A stretch of DNA of 64,000 nucleotides from NCBI GenBank assembly GCA_035624215.1, contig DASPRY010000026.1, forward strand, positions 1 through 64,000, given 5' to 3'. The stretch is from JAFAGX01 sp035624215 (lineage in GTDB: Bacteria > Acidobacteriota > Terriglobia > Terriglobales > Acidobacteriaceae). Shown here piece by piece: positions 17,901 to 27,058 of this stretch (the first letter of the stretch is position 1; each line of letters starts with the position of its first letter). A program made the position numbers and the translations under genes. The notes beneath the pieces were generated by a model. That model had not been told where the DNA came from and searched no databases. It saw nothing but the letters and a program-made list of their open reading frames with translations.

Positions 17901-19670
17901 ATGATCGCGAACCAGGCGGCTCACACCTCTTCACAGTACGAATGGTTGGCAAGATGGGCGTTGGATTTCATCGAAATCTCTCTCGTGCTCGGTGTTGTCA
18001 CCCTGATTCTACGCAAACAACCGGGCGAAGGATCCGCTCCCGGCATTTCGGCACTTGAAAAACGTTTCAAGAAGCTGGCCCGCAGAAAAACTCTCTCCGT
18101 CCTTGCCGTCGGACTTCTATCCCTATCCCTCAGAGCAATTTTGAACCCCATCATGGGCGTGCCCCAGCCCGATGCACACGATGAATTCAGCTATCTTTTG
18201 GCGGCGGATACATTTGCTCACGGCCGTCTGGCAAATCCGCCCCATCCCATGTGGATGCACTTCGAAAGCTTCCACGTCATCCAGCACCCGGTTTACATGT
18301 CGATGTATCCACCCGCCGAGGGGCTGGTTCTGGCCTTGGGAGAACGGCTCGGGAACGCATGGCTTGGGCAGCTGCTGATCACAGCGATGATGTGCTCGGC
18401 CGTATGCTGGATGTTACAGGGCTGGCTGCCGGCCGAATGGGCGTTGCTCGGCGGACTTCTAGTGGTGCTCCGCCTGGGAATCTTCGGCTACTGGCTGAAC
18501 GGGTATTGGTGCGCTTCGGCAGTTGCCTTTGGTGGAGCCCTGGTTCTGGGAGCCTGGCCGCGGATCAAGCATCATCAGCGCACACGCGACGCCTCCCTGA
18601 TGGTTTTGGGTTTAGCGATTCTGGCGAACAGCCGTCCTTACGAGGGCTTTGTTCTCGCCTTGCCGGTGGGCGCGGCGATGGTGGCATGGCTGACGCGCCT
18701 GCGCGGTTCCAAGCTTAGAGCGAGCTTGTTGCAGGTGGTGGCACCGCTGGTGTTGCTGCTTGCCATTTGCACCGCGCTGACCGGCTACTACAACTACCGA
18801 GTGACGGGCAGCCCGGTTCGAATGGGTTACCAACTGAATCGCCAGATTTACTCCCGCGCGGCATACTTCCTCTGGCAAGGCCCTGGCCCCACTCGCACCT
18901 ACAATCATCTAATGATGCAAGACTTTTATGACGGCGAGTTCCGCTATTACCAGCAGAACCGGACGCTCTCCGGCTTTCTCAGACACGCCGGCGTTAATTT
19001 TTCCTGGTTTTGGCGGACTCTTGTAGGCCCAGCGTTGAGTATTCCCCTTCTTGGATTTCCGTGGATTGTGCGAGATCGCCGAATGCGATTGCCATTGCTC
19101 ACTCTCGCGGTTTTTGTGCTGGGCTTGGCGCTTGACAACTTCTTTAGCCCGCATTATTTCTCACCCGCCATCGCACTGCTCTATCTCATCGTTATGCAAA
19201 GCGCGCGGCACCTGAGGTTCTGGCAATGGCGGGAGAGAGCCTTGGGCCGAGAACTGGTTCGAGCCGTTCCGCTGGTTTGCATTGGCATGGTAGTTTTTCG
19301 CGCGAGTGCGCTCCTTGCTCATACCCAGATTGAGCCCTCATATCCTCGTGGCAATATCCGACGGGCAACAATTGTCAGAGATCTGGAGCGTTTACCCGGC
19401 CAGCACCTTATCCTCGTGCGCTACTCAAACGATCATGATCCTCATGTGGAATGGGTATACAACGGTGCGAACATTGACGAAGCCAAAGTAATCTGGGCGC
19501 GTGAAATGGGCAAAGCGAGGGATCAGGAATTGCTGAACTACTTTAAGGACCACACGGTGTGGCTGTTTCAGCCGGACGAGTCTCCACCAAGGCTCAGTCT
19601 CTACTTCGAAACTTCAAAAGCTCCCAGCCTGTCTGCCGGGCGCCCTAACCAAGCTACGACGACCAACTAG
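17901..19670 (+). CDS. polytopic membrane protein, GT-C glycosyltransferase-like
   Basis: A 589-residue integral membrane protein with roughly ten or more hydrophobic segments. After a short N-terminal helix, the first large outward loop holds QPDAHDEFSYLLAADTFAHG, the position and style of the acidic catalytic loop in GT-C enzymes (ArnT/PMT type), which use polyprenyl-phosphate sugars. A soluble C-terminal part (about 480-589) follows the last helix. There is no enzyme-specific signature, so the substrate is unknown. Its last 57 bases overlap the convergent gene at 19614-20888, which encodes a related type of protein. Confidence 0.6.
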   Translation: MIANQAAHTSSQYEWLARWALDFIEISLVLGVVTLILRKQPGEGSAPGISALEKRFKKLARRKTLSVLAVGLLSLSLRAILNPIMGVPQPDAHDEFSYLLAADTFAHGRLANPPHPMWMHFESFHVIQHPVYMSMYPPAEGLVLALGERLGNAWLGQLLITAMMCSAVCWMLQGWLPAEWALLGGLLVVLRLGIFGYWLNGYWCASAVAFGGALVLGAWPRIKHHQRTRDASLMVLGLAILANSRPYEGFVLALPVGAAMVAWLTRLRGSKLRASLLQVVAPLVLLLAICTALTGYYNYRVTGSPVRMGYQLNRQIYSRAAYFLWQGPGPTRTYNHLMMQDFYDGEFRYYQQNRTLSGFLRHAGVNFSWFWRTLVGPALSIPLLGFPWIVRDRRMRLPLLTLAVFVLGLALDNFFSPHYFSPAIALLYLIVMQSARHLRFWQWRERALGRELVRAVPLVCIGMVVFRASALLAHTQIEPSYPRGNIRRATIVRDLERLPGQHLILVRYSNDHDPHVEWVYNGANIDEAKVIWAREMGKARDQELLNYFKDHTVWLFQPDESPPRLSLYFETSKAPSLSAGRPNQATTTN

Positions 19671-20888
19671 TCTTCCAAACACAACCTCACCAAGCCAGAC
19701 AATTGCGTAGCTTGCCAGGATGAGCATCGTGGGCTCGATTGGATGGCGGTAGGTCGGAAAAGTGTGCGTCACGTAATACACCAGCGGGAAGATCAGCAAT
19801 AACGTCAAGTATGGCACCGCCGCGGCCCATTTATGTCGAAGCGCGAGTGCGGCTCCCATCCATGCCAAAAGGCTGACCCAGCGCCAAAGCGAATGTTCTG
19901 GCTCGGTCCAGAACAGGCGGACGCGCCGGACCGTTAAACGCAAGAACTGTCCCGGATACTGCCGGACAAATTGGATGCCGAGCTGGCGCTTCGCCTCCAT
20001 GAATCTGATTTCTCCTAGACGGTTGTACTCGGCTGGGTTCAGAAGCGGGAAATCGGGCTCCATGGCATCCGGCGCCCCCGCATGATTCCCTAACCAGAAT
20101 TCAAGCCCGAGGTTATCCCGTACCGGTATGAGGCGGTGGAAAGCAGCGTAGTTGCGGATAGTCCAGGGGACCAACACCAGAACGCAGGTAGCCACGGATA
20201 GGCTTAAGAGTCGAATACGCACCTGCACCTTGCTCCGCGAACTGAACCACAGCCAAATCCAGAAAAAAGGGAAGACGGCTAGCAGCGCCGTATTTATCAG
20301 GGCGGCAATGCCCGCCAGCAGTCCGAAAAGCACCCATCGTGATATCCGGGTCGAAGCTGCTACAAGGGGCAATAAAAGCGCAGAAAGCGTTAGCCATAAG
20401 GCCGAGAGTGCGTTTTCCCAGAGCCGGATGGAGACCGCCGCTTCATAAAGCCAACAGGCCCAAATCCACGCAGCGATGACTCCGACCGAGGCACCGAAAT
20501 TTCGGCGGCCAATTTCAAGTATGGTAATCGCGGTCAGAGCCGCGAATACGGCGTTCAACAATACCGCCGCCCAGAGCGATGACATGCTGTAGGCACCGAA
20601 AACTTCAAAAATAGAGGCCACAAGAAGCGGATATCCCGGTGGCTGTTGGGCAGTCGGCTGTAAAGGCGTATCCGGCCACGGTGAGCTGTACCCGTGCCCA
20701 GTGACCAGGGCCCAAGCAATTCGTGCCGGTTCATTGCGCTGATAGAAAAAAGGCCCGGCTTTCTGCGGAAGAAGCTGGGATGCGGCCCAACCCCGGATGA
20801 TCAGCGCTATGCAAAAGACCACAAGTGGCGACTGCACAAATTTCCAAATAGATCCGGCAAGGCGCGTACTTCCCATGGGTGCAGGCAT
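19614..20888 (-). CDS. polytopic membrane protein, ArnT-like GT-C glycosyltransferase family
   Basis: This protein of about 424 residues has around ten transmembrane segments. The N-terminal loop after the first helix carries QRNEPARIAWAL and GYSSPW, followed by QPPGYPLLVASIF. This matches the pattern of dolichyl-phosphate-mannose-type GT-C proteins, where an acidic residue in the first loop is catalytic and a PPGYP-like turn follows. A second outward loop (about 255-300, LEFWLGNHAGAPDAMEP) may bind acceptor. The start could be ATG 20888 or 20876; neither has a clear ribosome site. The 3' end overlaps the opposing gene by 57 bases. Substrate unknown; transfer of a sugar to a surface molecule is likely. 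Confidence 0.65.
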   Translation of the reverse strand: MPAPMGSTRLAGSIWKFVQSPLVVFCIALIIRGWAASQLLPQKAGPFFYQRNEPARIAWALVTGHGYSSPWPDTPLQPTAQQPPGYPLLVASIFEVFGAYSMSSLWAAVLLNAVFAALTAITILEIGRRNFGASVGVIAAWIWACWLYEAAVSIRLWENALSALWLTLSALLLPLVAASTRISRWVLFGLLAGIAALINTALLAVFPFFWIWLWFSSRSKVQVRIRLLSLSVATCVLVLVPWTIRNYAAFHRLIPVRDNLGLEFWLGNHAGAPDAMEPDFPLLNPAEYNRLGEIRFMEAKRQLGIQFVRQYPGQFLRLTVRRVRLFWTEPEHSLWRWVSLLAWMGAALALRHKWAAAVPYLTLLLIFPLVYYVTHTFPTYRHPIEPTMLILASYAIVWLGEVVFGRLVGRRSLVRAPGRQAGSF

Positions 20889-21031
20889 TTTAGCGCACGG
20901 CAATGATGAATGGTCGGCAGCCTTTTCAGTTTATGGCTCACAGTGCCGCGTGATCGTCATCACAGGATGGTGAGACTAACCCGAACGATAATCAGGGTGA
21001 AAAGCTGGGACCCTGAAGGAAGGAGAACGCC

Positions 21032-21442
21032 ATGAACTCAAAATTGACAGTTGTTTTCATCGTCGTAATGATGGCCGCGCTCACAGCAGCCTTCGCTCTG
21101 CCGCCAGCGGTTCCCAGTGCAGCGGTTCCCAAATACGATCCCCGCACCGAGGCGGTATTCAAAGGCACGGTCCAGGAGGTCAGAGACCGGCAATGCCCCG
21201 TGAGCGGCGGCATGGGATCGCATGTGATCCTGAAGCTGGAAGACGGAACGACCATCGAGGTCCATCTTGCCACCACCAAGTTCGTAAAGGAATATGACTT
21301 GGTCTTTAACGTCGGAGATCAGCTTGAAGTTACCGGCTCGAAGGTGGTGTTCGAGGGAGTGGAAACTATTTTCGCCCGTGAAGTGAAACGAGGGAATGAC
21401 GTTTACGTGTTCCGTGACAAGGACGGCAAACCCGTCTGGTAA
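21032..21442 (+). CDS. small secreted protein, possible OB-like beta domain
   Basis: This 136-residue protein has an N-terminal signal peptide (residues 1-22, ending AFA). The mature part is beta-rich: FKGTVQEVRD, HVILKLEDGTTIEVHLATTKFV, FNVGDQLEVTGSKVVFEG, ETIFAREVKRG. This strand order and the V-G-D-x-L-x-V-x-G turn resemble small bacterial OB-fold proteins that bind ligands or metals outside the cytoplasm. AAGGAG lies about six bases upstream of the ATG. It is a single gene between two minus-strand units. Function unknown. Confidence 0.7.
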   Translation: MNSKLTVVFIVVMMAALTAAFALPPAVPSAAVPKYDPRTEAVFKGTVQEVRDRQCPVSGGMGSHVILKLEDGTTIEVHLATTKFVKEYDLVFNVGDQLEVTGSKVVFEGVETIFAREVKRGNDVYVFRDKDGKPVW

Positions 21443-21478
21443 GTCAGCAGGGTGATGCGGGCCAACTGCATCCAGGGA

Positions 21479-22357
21479 CTAGTTTTCAAGTTCAGCCCGC
21501 CATGGATGATTCTCATTTCCAAATAAAAATTTGAGCGCCTCGGGAAATCTCCGGGCCCACTCGCGTTCATTGTGAGTTGCACCTTCGTCAATTCGGACTC
21601 GCAATCGATCGTCGCCTAAGCCGGCACCCCGGAGAATGCGCTCAAGCTCCCTCACATCCTCTACCACCTGCCAGTCCTTGTCTGCTCGTCCGGCTTCATG
21701 AGTGCCGATAGCCACGTACACTTTCGCTGGCCAATGGCGGAAGTAACGGCTGTCCTTGAGAATTCGCCGTTGCGAAATGTACAGAGAAGGACTCTCTAGT
21801 AGCAATCGCCCGAAGATCCCAGGACGCTGGATAACCGTATAGAGCGAAATTAGCGCGCCCAATGATGATCCGCCCAGTGCAGTGTTCTCTGGGCCGCGCG
21901 CGATGCGGTACCTCTCGCCAGCAAACGGCATCACTTCATGCATTAGAAAGTCAGGGTAGCGTTTACCTTGTGGCCGTAAGATCGGCGGCTGGAGACAGAG
22001 GTAGGGAAGATATTCCTTCATGCGATTGCTTTGGGCGTTGTCAATGCCTACGACGATGAGCGGAGGTATGGCTGCTTCGCGAATGAGTCGATCAGCAGTC
22101 TCGTCCACTCCCCATTCGACGCCAGCGTACGCCGTGGTCTTGTCGAACAAGTTTTGCCCATCGTTGAGATAAAAAACAGGATAGCGGCGACTGCTATTCT
22201 CGGGCGCATCGTATCCTGGCGGCAGCCAGACCCGCAGCATTCGCGTGTTGCGAAAAACGCTGCTCGTAAATTCGTGGACATGGAGATTTCCCACAACCGA
22301 AGCGCGTTCAGCAAGATCGGGCTTCGGTATGTTTGCTGCCTGGCTAGTTTCGTTCAT
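21479..22357 (-). CDS. esterase of the enterochelin-esterase/putative esterase family
   Basis: This 292-residue alpha/beta hydrolase resembles the Fes/IroE and antigen-85 type (PF00756). I see LPPGYDAPE, PVFYLNDGQNLFD, the nucleophile elbow GGSSLGA, and a late acidic and histidine region (IDEGATHNEREWARRFPEAL) typical of the triad histidine. No signal peptide is evident, so it should act in the cytoplasm. It is the last gene of the twelve-gene run that begins at 33934, 21 bases after the VKOR gene. In that setting it may release or trim an acyl product, but a general housekeeping esterase is possible. Confidence 0.8.
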   Translation of the reverse strand: MNETSQAANIPKPDLAERASVVGNLHVHEFTSSVFRNTRMLRVWLPPGYDAPENSSRRYPVFYLNDGQNLFDKTTAYAGVEWGVDETADRLIREAAIPPLIVVGIDNAQSNRMKEYLPYLCLQPPILRPQGKRYPDFLMHEVMPFAGERYRIARGPENTALGGSSLGALISLYTVIQRPGIFGRLLLESPSLYISQRRILKDSRYFRHWPAKVYVAIGTHEAGRADKDWQVVEDVRELERILRGAGLGDDRLRVRIDEGATHNEREWARRFPEALKFLFGNENHPWRAELEN

Positions 22358-22378
22358 GAATTGGAGTGGAATCTGCCG

Positions 22379-22816
22379 TTACACACGACGCCTGGAGCTG
22401 AATGCTAAGAACGACGCGAATACTGTGATCAAGCAGATCAGCGTGAGTGACGAAAGGCATAAGATGCACCAGGTAGCCAGAACGAACGCTTCAACATAGG
22501 TCAGATACAGGGCGAACGCCAGGCCGAGCACAGACGCAGTTAGAAGCACAACCGGTGTTTCCGACTTCGCCCGATACAGTGTTGTCAACACCAGCAAAAC
22601 TGAATATCCAACGATGCCTATCAGGGCGTCGGGCACTCCTAAGACTGTCGAGTACGTGCTGCGGTTGACAATATCGCAGTTGAAGTTCTCTCCGATGTCG
22701 CAATAGCTTGTCTTGGATGTGCCGTAATGATGATAAAGCGATACCGAAGACACCACGATCCCGGCAAAAGCCAGCACCGCTATAAAGAGAAAACTCCGCC
22801 GAGCAGAAGTGGTCAT
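22379..22816 (-). CDS. vitamin K epoxide reductase (VKOR) family membrane protein
   Basis: Bacterial VKOR proteins oxidise a partner thioredoxin-like protein and pass electrons to quinone, driving disulfide formation in the periplasm. The 145-residue protein has four hydrophobic segments, the loop cysteines Cys39 and Cys47, the conserved NRSTYS segment and the active-site Cys117-x2-Cys120 (WCILC). In many bacteria a thioredoxin domain is fused to it; here the thioredoxin part is the separate upstream gene, joined by an ATGA overlap at 22813-22816. The start at 22816 is fixed by that overlap. It is the eleventh gene of the lipid-type run. Confidence 0.85.
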   Translation of the reverse strand: MTTSARRSFLFIAVLAFAGIVVSSVSLYHHYGTSKTSYCDIGENFNCDIVNRSTYSTVLGVPDALIGIVGYSVLLVLTTLYRAKSETPVVLLTASVLGLAFALYLTYVEAFVLATWCILCLSSLTLICLITVFASFLAFSSRRRV

Positions 22817-23238
22817 GGCAGCGCACATCCAGTTTCCTGGCTAAGAAACTCCAGAGGATGTTCGCCTTCGACTTTGGCTCCATCTGCGAAAACCCACGTC
22901 GGGTAGTGCTTTATGCCCGCATCAACACACACTTGCGCCGGTACCCGCGAGCCTTTTACTCCGCACTCGACATAGGGAGCGTACTGAAAGGATGAACCAA
23001 AAAGTTCTTTTTGCGACTCGCAATGCGGACACCAATAGGCTCCGTACATTTTGGCGCCCTTTGTTCCTAAACACTGCGCGAAGGCATTCAATCGGTTGGA
23101 TTGGTGGCGACGGACCAGAAGGTACAGTCCCGCCGCAATGACCGCTATGATGAGAAAAATCGCGGCCTTACGAATCCACGGATTCGGCCGTGCTTCTTGT
23201 TCCCGCTCCTGCTGCCGCCTGCGTCTTTCTTCGGACAT
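22813..23238 (-). CDS. membrane-anchored thioredoxin-like partner of VKOR
   Basis: This 141-residue protein has a basic cytoplasmic tail, one transmembrane helix (about 24-42) and an outward thioredoxin-like domain. The active site is Cys70-Pro-His-Cys73 (YWCPHC) and the cis-proline turn is HYPTW. The sequence around it (FAQCLGTKGAKMYGAYWCPHC) is the same type found as the fused domain of bacterial VKOR proteins, so it is its natural redox partner. It overlaps the VKOR gene by four bases and follows the lipid kinase gene by six. It probably introduces disulfides in exported proteins. Confidence 0.85.
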   Translation of the reverse strand: MSEERRRRQQEREQEARPNPWIRKAAIFLIIAVIAAGLYLLVRRHQSNRLNAFAQCLGTKGAKMYGAYWCPHCESQKELFGSSFQYAPYVECGVKGSRVPAQVCVDAGIKHYPTWVFADGAKVEGEHPLEFLSQETGCALP

Positions 23239-23244
23239 GATTTT

Positions 23245-24147
23245 TTATACCACGACGTTAAGCGCCGAGGGCAACACGTCGAGTGTTTTGCAATGCATGC
23301 TGAACACCTCACCGTCCACCATTACGTCAGTTGGGCCATCGAGGTCAAAATCGATGCGTTTCGCAGCGCGACGTTCCGCCAGCGGGTGCTGAATGTGCGT
23401 TCCATCATAGAGCGTGGGCAAATTGCGGATCAGTCCAATCCTCCCAATGGGTCCCCAGCGCACGAATTCAATCAACCCATCATTCACTTCGGCTTGTGGC
23501 GCAATCATCATGGTGCCGCCAGTGTACTTGCTGTTGTTGAACGTCAGGAACAGACATGGCCGGCAATCAGCCTCCTGCTGCTCATCCACACGTAGTGGGA
23601 ACGGGCGGCGCCGCAGACGGGCGAGAGAAATAAAGACGGAAGCTTGATAACCGAGTTCTCCCCAACCGCTGAAGCGCCGCGCTCGTAGCGCTGCTACGTC
23701 AGCGGCAAAGCCCATAGATAACAGATTGATGTAATACACAGTGCCATTGGCGTGCTGCATTCGCATGACATCGCAGGTCTGCGAGCGATGAGCCAGCAAC
23801 GCCTCGACCGCGTACTGCACACCGCGGTCTGTAAACTCCCGCAGAAAAGAATTCCCGGTACCGAGCGGAAGAAAAGCCAAGGTTGGGCGTTCCGAAGAAT
23901 TCGGGAGCGGAAAAAGTCCATTGATGATTTCGTAGGAAGTCCCATCGCCGCCCACAGCGATAAATTTTCGATATCCTCGTGCATAGGCGTCAGCGGCGAT
24001 CTGCGCAGCATGTGCCGGACGGGCAGTCTCGGCTAACTCTACCGAAATCCCTCCCGCTCGCAGCCGCTCCAGTGCTGGGCCAATCAGATTTTTGCATCGC
24101 CCTCCACCCGCAGCAGGATTCACAATCGCAAGAAAGGTCTCGTTCAC
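23245..24147 (-). CDS. diacylglycerol kinase family lipid kinase
   Basis: A 300-residue member of the DgkB/YegS lipid kinase family, which phosphorylates diacylglycerol or another lipid alcohol with ATP at the inner face of the membrane. I see NPAAGGG at residues 10-16, the ATP-site signature GGDGTSYEIINGL (from about residue 65), LPLGTGNSF and the C-terminal DGE metal or substrate loop (MVDGEVF). It overlaps the upstream ligase gene by four bases (ATGA at 24144-24147). In this operon the likely substrate is a lipid or long-chain alcohol made by the neighbouring enzymes, which is inference. Confidence 0.88.
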   Translation of the reverse strand: MNETFLAIVNPAAGGGRCKNLIGPALERLRAGGISVELAETARPAHAAQIAADAYARGYRKFIAVGGDGTSYEIINGLFPLPNSSERPTLAFLPLGTGNSFLREFTDRGVQYAVEALLAHRSQTCDVMRMQHANGTVYYINLLSMGFAADVAALRARRFSGWGELGYQASVFISLARLRRRPFPLRVDEQQEADCRPCLFLTFNNSKYTGGTMMIAPQAEVNDGLIEFVRWGPIGRIGLIRNLPTLYDGTHIQHPLAERRAAKRIDFDLDGPTDVMVDGEVFSMHCKTLDVLPSALNVVV

Positions 24148-25853
24148 AGTTCCACTACCACCGAACGGTCGAGTATTTTGCTAATTTCCTCGGCAAGCGC
24201 ATTGCGCTTGATCTTCATCGAGGCGGTTCGGGGAAAATCAAGGTTCCAAATAACATATCCGTGGATGCGTTTGAAATCGGGCAGGCGGCGGTTGCATGTC
24301 ACAATCTGATTTCTCAGCTCGGCGGTAAACTCCTGGTTTTGCTCCAGCCGTAAAATAAGAATCAGCACCTCACGTCCGAGAGATTTCGCCGGCCAAATGT
24401 AATCTGCGGCAAAAATACAATATTCTTTCACCGGCAAACTATCGAACACTGTCTCGATGTCCTCCGGATAAATATTCTTGCCGCCTTCGGTGACAATCAT
24501 GTTCTTTTTGCGTCCGAACAGCTGCAGGTGCCCGTGACTATCGAACCGGCCAAGGTCTCCAGTCAACAACCAGCCATCTACGATAGTTTCAGCGGTTAAC
24601 CCCGGCTCCTCCAAATAATGGGACATGACCGTGTTGCTCTTGGCGGCAACTTCACCAATGCCTTCAGAGTCGGGATTCAGAATGCGAATTTCCACCCCAG
24701 GCAGCGGCTTGCCCACTGTATCCGCACGAAATGGCCTCAGGTCATTCAGTGTCAGGGCCGTCCCGGCTTCGGTCAGGCCGTAACCATTTGTGACCGGAAT
24801 ACCGAGATCATAAAAAAATTGCAGGGTCGAAGGTTCCACAAACGCGCCGCCGGTGATGAGTGCAAGCAATTCTCCTCCAAAAGCTTTGTGCACCTGCGGC
24901 AGCAACCTGCGGCTTAGCTTAACTCTGGGGCGAGTCTTCGTAAGCCGCTTATTCAAGGCGATGAGCCGATTGAGCAGGAAACGCCGCGGCGGCGACAACT
25001 CGGCAAATTTCAGGCGCAAGCCGCGTTCCAGATTCTTGAGTACCAGAGGAACCAGGCTCACATAAGTGATCTTATATTTCACAAACGCATCGCGCACAAA
25101 CTCAGGACGCAGCGTGCGCAGATGCACAACGCACGCTCCGCACACAAATGGCCCGATAAACCCGACCATGAAATCGATAGCGTGATTCGTGGGTAAGATG
25201 CTCAGATAGCGCACCCCCGGCCAGAACGGATACCAGGTGGTAAGGGATTTGCACTGCTCTAGATAGTTTTCGTGGGTGAGCACACAACCTTTGGCGCGCC
25301 CTCCCGTACCCGAGGAATAGACGATACAAGCGACATCGTTTCGGTTCCGTGAAACAAATACCGCATCTTCCTTACGCCGGAATTCTTCCCACCGCCACGC
25401 GCCAGCCAGATCGGCGCCGAAAGGCGCCTCGGTTACCAGCACTGTTTTCAGCTTGTGGCTGCAAAACTCGGCCGCTTGCGTAATGGCGCGCCACAAGTAG
25501 TACTCAACCACCAGAAACTTCGCTTGGCTGTGCGCCAATAATCCTAGTTGTTCCGAAGCGGTGAGCTTGTAATCGAGTGGAACCAGAACTCCCCCCACAC
25601 AAAAAATCGCGTAGGCGGAGACCAGCCATTTCGATTGATTGCTCATGATAATGGCAGCGCGATCGCCTTCCTTCAGCTCCGCCCGTTGCAGGGCACTCGC
25701 CAAGGGCATCGCCAGATCGTTGAAGTCGGCATATGTAAGGCGCGTTTTTTCGCGGTTCCGGTCCGACTCGATGAGGCAAGTTTCATTCGGCCAGCGTTCC
25801 ATCGCATCCCGCAGAGCTGCCTCCAGCGAGTTGTATTGGTCGAGATTCAGCAT
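24144..25853 (-). CDS. AMP-forming acyl ligase (fatty acyl-CoA or acyl-ACP synthetase), copy 2
   Basis: A 569-residue ANL-superfamily enzyme that activates a carboxylic acid as acyl-AMP and transfers it to a thiol. Motifs in order: A3 YSSGTGGRAKGC, NGYGLTEAGT (A5), DGWLLTGDLGRF (A7), GRKKNMIVTEGGKNIYPEDIE (A8 hinge), and the C-terminal lysine region TASMKIKRN. The P-loop contains Gly-Gly-Arg-Ala where Ser-Gly-x-Pro is usual, a mild deviation. It lies 96 bases after the ACP gene, so loading that ACP is plausible. It overlaps the lipid kinase by four bases. Substrate chain type cannot be read from sequence. Confidence 0.87.
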   Translation of the reverse strand: MLNLDQYNSLEAALRDAMERWPNETCLIESDRNREKTRLTYADFNDLAMPLASALQRAELKEGDRAAIIMSNQSKWLVSAYAIFCVGGVLVPLDYKLTASEQLGLLAHSQAKFLVVEYYLWRAITQAAEFCSHKLKTVLVTEAPFGADLAGAWRWEEFRRKEDAVFVSRNRNDVACIVYSSGTGGRAKGCVLTHENYLEQCKSLTTWYPFWPGVRYLSILPTNHAIDFMVGFIGPFVCGACVVHLRTLRPEFVRDAFVKYKITYVSLVPLVLKNLERGLRLKFAELSPPRRFLLNRLIALNKRLTKTRPRVKLSRRLLPQVHKAFGGELLALITGGAFVEPSTLQFFYDLGIPVTNGYGLTEAGTALTLNDLRPFRADTVGKPLPGVEIRILNPDSEGIGEVAAKSNTVMSHYLEEPGLTAETIVDGWLLTGDLGRFDSHGHLQLFGRKKNMIVTEGGKNIYPEDIETVFDSLPVKEYCIFAADYIWPAKSLGREVLILILRLEQNQEFTAELRNQIVTCNRRLPDFKRIHGYVIWNLDFPRTASMKIKRNALAEEISKILDRSVVVEL

Positions 25854-25949
25854 GAAGGACTTTGATTGTCGATTTTAGATTGCAGAATCAAGATTTGCAG
25901 GGAGACATGACCTAGAGCGCAACCATCGCCATTCGTCATCCGCACAAGC

Positions 25950-26192
25950 CTACAATCGTGCCTGGATTCGGCTGGCCAGCGTGCGGAAATCCGAGACTCC
26001 CTGCAGTTCGTAATCCGGTAATTCGATGTGAAAATGATTTTCGAGCTTGGTCAGAAGATCGAGCGTCTGTAGGCTGTCGATCCCCAAAGTTTTGAAGAAG
26101 TCATCATCGGGAGCAAGTTTCTCCCGTGGAACCTTGAAGTGGCGGGCAGCAAGATTCAAAATTTCATCCAACGTCTGCTCGGAAGCGGGCAT
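25950..26192 (-). CDS. acyl carrier protein
   Basis: This 80-residue acyl carrier protein has the phosphopantetheine serine at residue 40 in LGIDSLQTLD, with an acidic helix II (LDLLTKLENHFHIELPD). It is distinct from the usual fatty-acid-synthase ACP, whose signature is DSLDTVEL, and sits apart from any fab gene. That suggests a dedicated carrier for this pathway. It is preceded by the crotonase gene (42-base gap) and followed by ligase copy 2 (96 bases), the likely loading enzyme. Confidence 0.92.
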   Translation of the reverse strand: MPASEQTLDEILNLAARHFKVPREKLAPDDDFFKTLGIDSLQTLDLLTKLENHFHIELPDYELQGVSDFRTLASRIQARL

Positions 26193-26234
26193 GTGCTCAA
26201 TTTCATCCTAAACTATTTTGCGAGGGTCGCATTC

Positions 26235-27038
26235 CTATGGCAAGTAAGGTTGCGGCTCCGTACTCTCCACGAATTTGCGCAGGCCTGCCTCGACCGTTGG
26301 CCGCGTGAACAAATCGCAGAATAGATCAATCTCCTGCTTCAACTCTTCGTAGGGGATCGGCTTTATGAACTTCTTCGCCATGGCCGAGGTGTAGCGGTCA
26401 AATTTCTTCAGCTGAGCAGCCGTGGCTCGCGCCACCCGCAGTGCCTCGCCATCGTTAACCAGCTGACTTACCACCCCGGCCTGTTGCATCTTGGTCGCGT
26501 TAAAGCTGCGACCTGTGAGCAAAAGATCGCGTACTACCCCATTTCCCAGATCCCGCTTGAGACGGGGAATCCCCCCAAATCCTGGAATCAGCCCCAGGCG
26601 TAATTCAGGGAAGCAAAAGCGCGCGGTTTTATCGGCAATGATCAAGTCACATGTAAGGGCCAGCTCGAAGCCTCCACCGAACACCACGCCGTGAACCGCT
26701 GCAATCGTAGTCAGGGGTGAAGCGTCAATCGCGTTAAGCGCCCGATGAATTCCTTCAAGGAAGGTGCGGACCTCGGCTGCAGCTTTCTCTCGGGACATCT
26801 CCTGCGAGCGGCAGTAAAGTTCGCGCAGATCGGCGCCAGAACAAAATCCGCAACTCCTTTTGCTGTACACGACGAGAGCCTGTGCCTCACGCTCCAGCCC
26901 TCGCAACTCGCTGACGAACCGTTCTAACTCGTGGAGCGTTACCGATCCGATCTCATTGCAAGGAGCGCGATTGAGCGCAAGCTCGATGATTCCATCCTCT
27001 AGCTCCCAGGAGAGCGCTTTGCCGTTGAACAAGTCCAC
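26235..27038 (-). CDS. enoyl-CoA hydratase/isomerase (crotonase) family protein
   Basis: A 267-residue crotonase-fold enzyme. The oxyanion-hole segments CSGADLREL and GVVFGGGFELA are present. Both classical catalytic glutamates can be placed: Glu125 in GGGFELA and Glu145 in FPELRLGL, twenty residues apart as in the mammalian hydratase. It therefore could be a true enoyl-thioester hydratase rather than an isomerase or decarboxylase. Residues 58-66 contain an unusual KRSCGFCSGAD with two cysteines. It lies between ligase copy 1 (20 bases) and the ACP gene (42 bases) in the twelve-gene run. Confidence 0.88.
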   Translation of the reverse strand: MDLFNGKALSWELEDGIIELALNRAPCNEIGSVTLHELERFVSELRGLEREAQALVVYSKRSCGFCSGADLRELYCRSQEMSREKAAAEVRTFLEGIHRALNAIDASPLTTIAAVHGVVFGGGFELALTCDLIIADKTARFCFPELRLGLIPGFGGIPRLKRDLGNGVVRDLLLTGRSFNATKMQQAGVVSQLVNDGEALRVARATAAQLKKFDRYTSAMAKKFIKPIPYEELKQEIDLFCDLFTRPTVEAGLRKFVESTEPQPYLP

Positions 27039-27058
27039 CGTATTTGCCCGTATTGGCC

